A DNA stretch of 64,000 nt from positions 62,001-126,000 of the forward strand of contig NZ_QLZA01000008.1 in the NCBI RefSeq assembly GCF_009371885.1, given 5' to 3'. The number at the start of each line of letters is the position of its first letter. The first letter of the stretch is position 1. The position numbers and the translations under genes were made by a program. The DNA is from Bifidobacterium tibiigranuli. Its GTDB lineage: Bacteria > Actinomycetota > Actinomycetes > Actinomycetales > Bifidobacteriaceae. Shown here one piece after another: positions 8,542-15,957 of the stretch. The notes under the pieces were generated by a model. That model was not told where the DNA came from, ran no database searches, and worked only from the letters and a program-made list of their open reading frames with translations.

Positions 8542-9378
8542 TCATGACAGATATGGGGCGAGTTCGTCGATAATCAGCCCGTTGGACGCCACGACGTCGT
8601 TCTCTTGACGCCAATGAATCATATCGCCATTCCACTGACGCAGCTTGCCCTGGGCTTCGCATAGGACGACGGCTCCGGCCGAAACCGCCGGCACGTCCCA
8701 CTGGTGCAAATCCGGCTCGAAATAGGCGTCATAGGTGCCATCCGCGACCTTGCACAAATCGAGCGACGTCGGTCCCACGCGCTTGATGTCGGCGGGTTTG
8801 CCCGCGATGGCCGCGACCACATCCAGCGCGCGCTTGGATTCCTCGGGAAAATACGACATGCCGTAGCACACGACAGATCCTTTCAGCTCACCGGTGGTCG
8901 ACGGCATGATCTTCTCGCGTCGGTCTCCGGCTGCGGTATGCCGGATGCGGATGGCACCCTTCTCCTTGGCGGCCAAGTAGGTAAGCCCAAGCGCCGGGGC
9001 GTGCACGACGCCGAGGATGGGCTGCGCCGAACCGTCCTCGTCGAATTCGAACAGCGAAACCGTCACCGTCCATTCGGCCATGCTACGCATGAAATTGATG
9101 GCTCCGTCGATGCGGCTCACGCACCAAAAGCGGCTCCCCGGCTCGCACACCTCGGGGCGGGTGCGCCAGAAGCCATCGAAGGGGTCGAGATAGGTCAGCC
9201 GATTCTCGATGAAACGAATCAGCCGCTCATCGACGTTCAAGGTGACCTGCTCGCCCTGAGGCATGCTCGGCGCAGGCGCTGCCACGAGGTCGCGAGGGGC
9301 GAGCTGGTCCCGCAGCGCACGATTGCCCGCATCCTGAGTCACATCGGCCACCTTCAGCGCCAAAACCCGTAAATCCAT
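8542..9378 (-). CDS. inositol-monophosphatase-fold protein with a damaged metal site
   Basis: The 278-aa protein belongs to the Li+-sensitive phosphatase (IMPase/CysQ/FBPase) superfamily. The C-terminal W-D-x-P-A-x-x-A-G pattern (Trp227-Asp228) and the G-P-T-S-L-D-L segment (about 202-208) are clear. The metal-binding motif D-P-I-D-G-T is replaced by S-R-I-D-G-A at residues 88-93, which loses the first Asp ligand. No G-E-E motif is seen where expected. It may be a divergent phosphatase or a binding protein without activity. It lies between dop and pup, on the same strand, with gaps of about 100-130 bp, which is not the usual order of the pupylation locus. Confidence 0.8.
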   Translation of the reverse strand: MDLRVLALKVADVTQDAGNRALRDQLAPRDLVAAPAPSMPQGEQVTLNVDERLIRFIENRLTYLDPFDGFWRTRPEVCEPGSRFWCVSRIDGAINFMRSMAEWTVTVSLFEFDEDGSAQPILGVVHAPALGLTYLAAKEKGAIRIRHTAAGDRREKIMPSTTGELKGSVVCYGMSYFPEESKRALDVVAAIAGKPADIKRVGPTSLDLCKVADGTYDAYFEPDLHQWDVPAVSAGAVVLCEAQGKLRQWNGDMIHWRQENDVVASNGLIIDELAPYLS

Positions 9379-9505
9379 AGTTTCTCTCTCACCTCATGCC
9401 TTATGCTGCCGATGCCCGGTCTGCTGGGACGCCGACCTTGCCCTCAGCAGTCTACTTGCCATCCATGATGTTCATTGTGCCTTGTTGCTCACCGTACCGT
9501 GACGT

Positions 9506-11236
9506 TCATGCTGCACTGGCGTTCATGATGAGTTTCAGCGCTGCTGCAGCCGTTTGCGTGGCGTCTTTTGGGGATTGCACTGTGCCGTTCTGCACAGTGC
9601 CGTTCTGCACAGTGCCGTTCTGCGCTGCGTCATCGTTCTGCGTCACATCATCGTCTGCCAGCGCGTCTGCGCAGGATGCGGCGGTCCAGCGTTGCGGATC
9701 GGACATGTCCACGCTCAGCAGGCCTGTCTTCGAGTCCTGGTCACGCACGGTGATGCGCGACCAAGAGACGGCCACGACCTGATCTGGCCAACGCTTCACT
9801 ATCCACGCCCGCAGCCAGGCGCGGGTGTCGTTCGGAGGCTGGATTTCAGCCGTCTGCAGCTGCTCGGCGGCACTGGGTTGTTCATTACTACTGAGCTGTT
9901 CGCCGTCACTGTGCTGCTTGTCGTCATCCAGGCAGACCGTGCGCGCCCGCAGTTTCTCCCACGGCGAAACCGCAGGATCAAGCGCGGCCCAGCGCAGGTC
10001 AAGCGCCGCCATGCGGCTGTCCGACCATGAGCAATTCAGCCGGCGGCGCAAACGTTCGAGCAGCTGCCATTTGAGCAGCCATTCCAAGCGCGAGGCCTCG
10101 GCGGCCATGCCCAGCCGCTCATCGTCGTCGGCGTGGCGCACTGCTGCGGTATCGGCCATGGCCTGCCGCCACATCGCCATGATGCGCACAGTCGGCTTGT
10201 CGGGCCACAGCGGCTCTCCGCGGCTATCAGTGCCGTACATCCGAGCGCCGGTCTCGTACACCGCCGAAAGCAGTCTGGCCTGCAGCTGCCATGCGGTTAT
10301 CGTGCCGCCGCCTTCGAGCGGCAGCTCGGCCGCAAGCCCTAGGTCGTGCGACACCGTATGCACAGCAGCCACCGGATCGGCCAAACGGGTCGCATCAAGC
10401 AGACCCGCGATATCCATGCCGCAGGACTGGGCGTTTTCGAGCATCCACAGCAGCATGCTCGTGGTGCCAAGTTTCAGCGCCTGCGGGGTATCCATGCGGT
10501 TGGCGTCGCCCACGATGACGTGCAGCCGGCGGTATTCCCCCGGCGCATGCGGCTCATCGCGCGTGTTCACGATCGGCCGGTCGAAGGTGGTCTGCAGGCC
10601 TATCGCCGTGTGCAGATAATCTGCGCGCTGGCTGAGCTGGAAGCCCGCCGTCTCGCAGCGCTCGCCAAGCCCCACGCGCCCGGAGCCGGCGTAGAGCTGC
10701 CGCGAAACGAAATGGACGGTCATCAGCGCTGCGACCTGCTCGAAGGGCACGCTCCGCAGCATCATATAGTTCTCATGGGTGCCCCAGCTCGCGCCTTTGC
10801 CATCCACGTTATTGCGGTGCAGCGCAATCGCCGCGCCCGTTTGCTCGCTGGCCTTCCGGGCCGCCGCGAGCATCAGACCATCGCCATCATGATCGTAGCG
10901 GACAGCCGCAAAGGGGTCTGTGGTCTCCGGTGCGCTGTACTCGGGGTGGGCGTGGTCGACGTAGATGCGCCCGCCATTGGGAGCCACGACATTCGTGATA
11001 TGGCGCTGCGGCTCGTCGGTAAGCATGTCGGGGCGGGCCTGAGAGCGAGCCAGACGCCCGCCGCGCGCGTCGTTGACTGGGTCTTCACGCTGATAATCCC
11101 ATCGGATATGCGCGGTGCGCGGGTCTGCCGCAGCAGCCACGACGGCAAAGGACAGCCGGACGGGATCATATGTTCCCGCATGTGCCAGCGACACCGCGTA
11201 TTCGGTTTCCGTGCCCATCACACGCTTGACGCTCAT
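9506..11236 (-). CDS. dop: depupylase/Pup deamidase Dop
   Basis: Dop converts Pup-Gln to Pup-Glu and also removes Pup from substrates. The 576-aa product from the ATG at 11236 (overlapping the arc stop, ATGA) has G-T-E-T-E-Y-A near the N-terminus. The motif Y-V-D-H-A-H-P-E-Y-S holds the presumed nucleophile or base Asp94, as in mycobacterial Dop. N-N-V-D-G-K-G-A-S-W-G-T-H-E-N-Y is also present. A longer in-frame opening to 11305 lies inside arc and is rejected. It is about 70 residues longer than mycobacterial Dop because of a low-complexity insert (about 440-475) and a Gln/Asn-rich tail made of a triplicated 15-bp unit. Confidence 0.95.
   Translation of the reverse strand: MSVKRVMGTETEYAVSLAHAGTYDPVRLSFAVVAAAADPRTAHIRWDYQREDPVNDARGGRLARSQARPDMLTDEPQRHITNVVAPNGGRIYVDHAHPEYSAPETTDPFAAVRYDHDGDGLMLAAARKASEQTGAAIALHRNNVDGKGASWGTHENYMMLRSVPFEQVAALMTVHFVSRQLYAGSGRVGLGERCETAGFQLSQRADYLHTAIGLQTTFDRPIVNTRDEPHAPGEYRRLHVIVGDANRMDTPQALKLGTTSMLLWMLENAQSCGMDIAGLLDATRLADPVAAVHTVSHDLGLAAELPLEGGGTITAWQLQARLLSAVYETGARMYGTDSRGEPLWPDKPTVRIMAMWRQAMADTAAVRHADDDERLGMAAEASRLEWLLKWQLLERLRRRLNCSWSDSRMAALDLRWAALDPAVSPWEKLRARTVCLDDDKQHSDGEQLSSNEQPSAAEQLQTAEIQPPNDTRAWLRAWIVKRWPDQVVAVSWSRITVRDQDSKTGLLSVDMSDPQRWTAASCADALADDDVTQNDDAAQNGTVQNGTVQNGTVQSPKDATQTAAAALKLIMNASAA
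9581..9625. repeat. three 15-bp tandem units in the 3' part of dop
   Basis: Three consecutive copies of a 15-bp unit, reading close to AGTGCCGTTCTGCAC on the plus strand. On the coding strand they give three Q-N-G-T-V pentapeptides. Unit length is a multiple of three, so copy-number change keeps the frame. Unit ends differ at one or two bases. Confidence 0.9.
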
Positions 11237-12864
11237 GAGCGCACCACCCCCGCAGGGCGCAGCGCGACGACCCGGCCACCGGCCACACCGTTGATGCGCG
11301 ACCACTGCTGCGCGTCGGCGTCCAGCACCGAGTCAGCGCTCTCGCCGTATTCCTCCTCGACCGCAGCGCCGAGCAGCTGTGCGTCGAGCCTGATGTCGCT
11401 GCCTGACTCGATGGACTGCTTGACAGCATGGGTTTTGGCCCGATCGATGATGTTGCGCAGCATGGCACCCGAGACGATATCCGCCATGTACAACGGACTC
11501 CATCGCCCCTGCTCGTCGCGCAAGTCGGCGATATGCCGCCGCTCCTCGCGGGCGTAGATGTCGCTGACCAGAATGCCCGCCAAGGCGTCCGCATCCATAT
11601 CGGGGTCGAGCGGCAAATCGTCGGTCAGATAGTGTCGGACGATCTGCTTCGCCTGCGCCGCGTCGGGCCGATCCACACGGATTTTCACATCGAGCCGCCC
11701 GGGGCGCAGCACTGCGGGGTCGATCATGTCGACGCGGTTCGAGGCACCGATGACGATGACGTTGTCCAGCTGCTCCACGCCGTCAAGCTCGGCCAGGAAC
11801 TGCGGCACGATCGTCGTCTCCACATCGCTCGAAACTCCGCTGCCCCGAGTACGCAGCAGCGAATCCATCTCGTCGATGAACACGATGACTGGTCTGCCCG
11901 ACTCGGCCCGTTCCCTGGCCCGCTTGAAGATCATGCGGATAAGCCGCTCGGACTCGCCGACGAATTTGTTCAGCAGCTCCGGCCCTTTGACCGAGAGGAA
12001 CACGCCCGAGCCGGTGCCGCTGCCTTCGGCCAGCGCGTGCGCCACGGCCTTGGCGATAAGCGTCTTGCCGTTGCCGGGCGGGCCGTAGAGCAGCACGCCC
12101 TTGGGCGGGTTGAGATCGTAGCGCTCGAACAGGGCGCGGTGCAGGAAGGGCAGCTGCACGGCGTCGCGGATGCGTTCGATCTGCGTGTCGAGGCCGCCGA
12201 TGTCGTCGAAAGTCACGTTCGGCGTCTCTTCGAGCACTAATTCGGTGGCATCCTCGCTGGGCAGCGCGTCGAGGGCGAGCCGCCCGGAGGGGTCGACGCT
12301 CACCCGGTCGCCGACGGACAGTGCAATCTGGCTCAACGCCGAGCCGCGCCGTACGACGGACACGTTGCCGGACGTGTCCGCCACGACCAGACGTCCGCCG
12401 TCAAGTATCTGCGCGATGCGCCGGACCATGCCCAGGCCGTCGACGTCGCGCTGATCGACCAGCACCATATTCTCGTTGAGCAGCACCATGCAACCTGCAG
12501 CGAGCCGCGTGGCATTGACGTTCGCCGCCACCGGGACGATCATGCGCCGCGCGCCCGAGATGACCTCGGCGGTGGCGTGGCGCACGCCCTGCTCGTCGGT
12601 GTGCGAGGAGTCCAGGCGCACCATGACGGCGAAGGTCATAGGCGGCTGGACAAGCTGGGCCAGCTGCGATTTCGCCTTGTTCAGCTCCCTGCCCGCGCGC
12701 TGCAGCGCCACCGCGAGCGCATGGTTCTTGGCCATGAGCCGGTCGTTGTATGCCGCGAGCTCCTCGGGACTCTGCGCCGCGTCTGCGCTGTCCTGAGCCG
12801 AGGCCATGCCGTTGGCTTGCGCGACCATGTCCTCGGCCGCGCTGGCTGTGTCGTTCTCCATCAC
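11233..12864 (-). CDS. arc: Pup-recognising AAA ATPase ARC/Mpa
   Basis: This 543-aa hexameric AAA unfoldase binds Pup through N-terminal coiled coils. The coiled coil is at about residues 33-71, followed by the interdomain OB-fold region (about 75-205). The AAA module has Walker A G-P-P-G-N-G-K-T at 261-268 and Walker B V-I-V-F-I-D-E-M-D at 326-334. The C-terminus ends in V-V-R-S and lacks the Q-Y-L-type tail by which mycobacterial Mpa docks on the 20S proteasome, so substrates may be unfolded without proteasomal delivery. It heads the operon arc-dop and overlaps dop by 4 bp. A second Met at residue 2 is an equally possible start. Confidence 0.94.
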   Translation of the reverse strand: MMENDTASAAEDMVAQANGMASAQDSADAAQSPEELAAYNDRLMAKNHALAVALQRAGRELNKAKSQLAQLVQPPMTFAVMVRLDSSHTDEQGVRHATAEVISGARRMIVPVAANVNATRLAAGCMVLLNENMVLVDQRDVDGLGMVRRIAQILDGGRLVVADTSGNVSVVRRGSALSQIALSVGDRVSVDPSGRLALDALPSEDATELVLEETPNVTFDDIGGLDTQIERIRDAVQLPFLHRALFERYDLNPPKGVLLYGPPGNGKTLIAKAVAHALAEGSGTGSGVFLSVKGPELLNKFVGESERLIRMIFKRARERAESGRPVIVFIDEMDSLLRTRGSGVSSDVETTIVPQFLAELDGVEQLDNVIVIGASNRVDMIDPAVLRPGRLDVKIRVDRPDAAQAKQIVRHYLTDDLPLDPDMDADALAGILVSDIYAREERRHIADLRDEQGRWSPLYMADIVSGAMLRNIIDRAKTHAVKQSIESGSDIRLDAQLLGAAVEEEYGESADSVLDADAQQWSRINGVAGGRVVALRPAGVVRS

Positions 12865-13076
12865 TTCGTGCTCTCCCCATTTCGGTTGCTCGCCAATACA
12901 ATAGATTACGCATGCATCGTGTCAGAAGCACGATTATGGCCACAATGAACAACGTAGCGCAGTCAGACTCAATATGCATGGCAGTCAGTCTCGATGAGTG
13001 CGCGTCTGCGCGTGTACATGCCAAGCCATTGCCAGTATGTCCGCCATTGTCCCAGCGACTCTAGAGAATCGAGGGC

Positions 13077-13763
13077 ATGCACGAACAAAATTCGAAGGCC
13101 CTTAATGCAACGCTCGATACTCCGACCCTGTCCCGGCCGGGACTGCTGGTGATGGATGTGGATTCCACGCTGATCGACGAGGAGGTCATCGACCAGTTGG
13201 GCCGGGAGGCCGGCGTCGGCGAGCGCATCGCCGACATCACCGCCCGGACGATGGCGGGCGAGCTTGACTTCTGCCAAGCCCTGCGCGCCAGAGTCGCGCT
13301 GCTCAAGGGCATGGATGTCGCGGTGTTCGACACGGTGTATGCGACGCTGCATTTCACCACCGGTGCGCTTGCGCTCATCGAGACCCTGCACCAGCACGGC
13401 TGGAAGGTGGGCGTGGTATCCGGCGGATTCCACGAAACCGTGGACCGGCTGGCGCAGGAGGCGCAGCTCGATCATTGGATCGCCAACCGGCTTGCTGCAA
13501 GCGAAGGCCGGCTCACCGGCGAGGTCGTGGGCGATATCGTGTGCCGCACGACCAAGGAGCAGGCGTTGCGCACCTGGGCGCAGGAAGACGGCATAGCTGC
13601 GGCCCAGACCGTGGCTGTGGGCGACGGCGCGAACGACATCCCCATGATTCAGCGCGCAGCCTTGGGCGTGGCCTTCTGCGCCAAGCCGGCCGTGCGCGAA
13701 GCCGCCGACGCCGCCATCGACACACGCGATCTGCGCCTGGTGCTCGGTCTGCTGCGCGACTAG
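13077..13763 (+). CDS. serB: phosphoserine phosphatase
   Basis: SerB catalyses the last step of serine synthesis, hydrolysing L-phosphoserine. The 228-aa HAD-family protein has motif I M-D-V-D-S-T-L at about residues 26-32 (two catalytic Asp). Motif II is in V-V-S-G-G-F, and motif III/IV is G-D-G-A-N-D-I-P-M-I near residue 184. The E-E-V-I-D cap motif is typical of SerB. The N-terminal 20 residues are poorly conserved. It is divergent from arc, with a 212-bp gap that must hold both promoters. Confidence 0.94.
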   Translation: MHEQNSKALNATLDTPTLSRPGLLVMDVDSTLIDEEVIDQLGREAGVGERIADITARTMAGELDFCQALRARVALLKGMDVAVFDTVYATLHFTTGALALIETLHQHGWKVGVVSGGFHETVDRLAQEAQLDHWIANRLAASEGRLTGEVVGDIVCRTTKEQALRTWAQEDGIAAAQTVAVGDGANDIPMIQRAALGVAFCAKPAVREAADAAIDTRDLRLVLGLLRD

Positions 13764-13845
13764 CGAGGCGCGGCATGCACGGCACGGCGCATGCCTTGCA
13801 TGCCGTCTGCCTGAAATGCCGTACGTTTATGCGTATGTTTATCTT

Positions 13846-14895
13846 TTAGCGGCAGCGGGCCTGGGGCGTCAGACGCGCGCCGCGCGCCCAATCGGCGGCA
13901 GTCATGGCTTTCTTGCCCTGCGCCTTGACCTGCAGTAATTCGATGGGACCGCTTGCCGTGCCAACCCAGACGTGCTTTTTCGTCGCGACGAGAGCGCCCG
14001 GGGCCAGATCTGCTGGTGCTGCATCATGTGCCTGCGCATTGGCTGCATTGGCGTCATCTGCGGTGTTGGACGTGTCGGCGACACGGGCCTGCAAGACATG
14101 CATGGTGATGGCGCTGTTATCGTCAACACCGTCACCTGCAACACCGTCATCTACAACACTGTGCGCCCCTTCCACATCCACAAAGCACCAGGCTCCGGGG
14201 TTAGGCGTGCAGGCGCGTATCTGACGGTCCACGGCGAAAGCCGGCACATCGAAGCGGATATGCGCGTCCTCAACCCGAATCTTCTCGGCGATCTCATAGG
14301 CCCCCACCGGCTGCTCCACCGGCTGAATCTGACCGTCCGCAATGGCTTGCAGCGCTGCAGCCAGCAGATGCGAACCATCGTCGGCCAAACGGGATAGCAA
14401 ATCCCCTGCGGTCTCATGCGGGCCAATCTCGGTGGTGGACTGCGCCAGAATCGGGCCGGAATCCATGCCGCGCGTGATGCGGAACACGGTGGCCCCGGTC
14501 AGCGTGTCGCCAGCCCAGATCGCGCGCTGGACCGGAGCCGCCCCGCGCCATTGCGGCAGCAGGGAGAAATGCAGGTTGTACCAACCCATCGGCAGCGCTT
14601 CGAGCACGGTTTCCTTGAGAATACGGCCATAGGCGACGACAGCCGCCGCTTCGGCACCGGTCGCCAGCAGCTCGTCGACGAAGGCCGGCTCATTGGGGTC
14701 GCATTCGAGCACGGGAAGCCCCAGTTCCAGCGCCGCCTGCTTGACCGGACTGGGTTCAAGCCGGCGTCCGCGGCCGCGCGGTGCATCCGGCCTGGTGAGC
14801 ACGGCGACCACTTCAAAATGCTCGGTGTCTCCCGCCAGCATGCGCAGCGAGGGCACAGCGACGTCAGGAGTACCGGCAAACAACACTCGTATCAT
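13846..14895 (-). CDS. fmt: methionyl-tRNA formyltransferase
   Basis: Fmt formylates initiator Met-tRNA using 10-formyl-THF. The 349-aa product starts M-I-R-V-L-F-A-G-T-P. This start at 14895 has a GGAAG site upstream and is preferred to an ATG at 14913. The motif L-L-P-x-W-R-G-A-A-P-V near residue 105 is the formyl-THF site signature (SLLP). The C-terminal OB-like domain is split by an Ala/Asp/Asn-rich insert of about 45 residues (DNA about 14010-14150) that is not expected in the family. This gives about 30-40 residues more than the usual 310-315. Confidence 0.94.
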   Translation of the reverse strand: MIRVLFAGTPDVAVPSLRMLAGDTEHFEVVAVLTRPDAPRGRGRRLEPSPVKQAALELGLPVLECDPNEPAFVDELLATGAEAAAVVAYGRILKETVLEALPMGWYNLHFSLLPQWRGAAPVQRAIWAGDTLTGATVFRITRGMDSGPILAQSTTEIGPHETAGDLLSRLADDGSHLLAAALQAIADGQIQPVEQPVGAYEIAEKIRVEDAHIRFDVPAFAVDRQIRACTPNPGAWCFVDVEGAHSVVDDGVAGDGVDDNSAITMHVLQARVADTSNTADDANAANAQAHDAAPADLAPGALVATKKHVWVGTASGPIELLQVKAQGKKAMTAADWARGARLTPQARCR

Positions 14896-15020
14896 GTGTT
14901 TCTTCCATTCCATTAAAAACTAAAATAACGTAATATGCGTTGAATTGGGCCGAATCGCCTGTGGCGCCACAGGCGACCATCCGCCACATCGGTCAGTCTC
15001 GACAGACTACGGTGGCGGGC

Positions 15021-15707
15021 CTACTGCACCGAGGCAATCGCCGGAATATCAAGTCCCAGATCGATCAGCACAGCCCGCAGCCGGTAGGGGTCGGAGAAGC
15101 GGATGCCGCGGATGCCGGCTTCGTTCGCGCCGACGATGTTCATGGCCTTGTCATCCACGAATACGCTGGTGCAGGCATCGATGCCGAAAGTGCTCAGCGC
15201 AAGTTCGTAGATGCGGCGCTGCGGCTTGCGCATCGAAACGAGTCCGGATATGACCTTGCCATCGAGCTCGCGCAGCGCGGCGAACTGCTGCTCGGCCTGC
15301 GGGAAGCTCTCCTTCTGCCAGTTGGACAGTCCCCACACGCCTATGCCCGCGTCCTTGAGATCGCGAATCAGCATGCGCGCGCCGGGAATCGGCCCCGCCA
15401 GCGAATCCTGCGTGTGGTCGTAATAGTATCGAATGACTTCAGCCCATTGCTCGCCGTGCTGCTCGCGCACCATCGCCAGAGCATCGTCCACTGAGCCGCC
15501 TTCGTCGACCATGTCGTCGACGTCATAGAAGCCGGAAATCTCGTTGTCGAGAAAACGCGCGATGGTGTCCCGATCATAGCGCGGAACCAGCGCCGCGCCC
15601 GGATCCCAGTTCAGCAGCACATTGCCGAAGTCGAAGATCACATCCGTCACCGGCCGCCCTTGCGCCTGCGCCGCATTGCCTTCGGCCTGCAGCAGGTCGT
15701 AGCGCAT
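15021..15707 (-). CDS. HAD-superfamily hydrolase (subfamily IA)
   Basis: A 228-aa protein with motif I F-D-F-G-N-V-L-L-N-W near residue 27, motif II G-L-S-N-W, a Lys in S-M-R-K-P and motif III/IV V-F-V-D-D-K. This is the YihX/haloacid-dehalogenase-like layout in which the second Asp of motif I is replaced by Asn, known in some phosphatases of this group. The start is set by a strong AGGAGA site just upstream of 15707; a longer in-frame opening to 15848 is rejected. The substrate is probably a small sugar phosphate but cannot be told from sequence. Confidence 0.88.
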   Translation of the reverse strand: MRYDLLQAEGNAAQAQGRPVTDVIFDFGNVLLNWDPGAALVPRYDRDTIARFLDNEISGFYDVDDMVDEGGSVDDALAMVREQHGEQWAEVIRYYYDHTQDSLAGPIPGARMLIRDLKDAGIGVWGLSNWQKESFPQAEQQFAALRELDGKVISGLVSMRKPQRRIYELALSTFGIDACTSVFVDDKAMNIVGANEAGIRGIRFSDPYRLRAVLIDLGLDIPAIASVQ

Positions 15708-15957
15708 ATCAGGTTCTCCTGGATAGCCTTGCACCAGCATCCTCCTTATGACTTCTCGAACGCTTCTGACGCTCCTCCGTGGTCCAGCTCGCGTCGGGAC
15801 CAAAGCCTTATCGTGCCCCTGCCAACCGTCGCGGTTCCATGCTTCCATGCCGTGCAGACCTCGTGGGCTGGCCCGCCTCGACTACTGGACTACTGGACCG
15901 AAAGCGACGCTGACGACTGGTCAGCGTCTTTTCCGTGCCAGTTAGTCTCCTAAGTTG

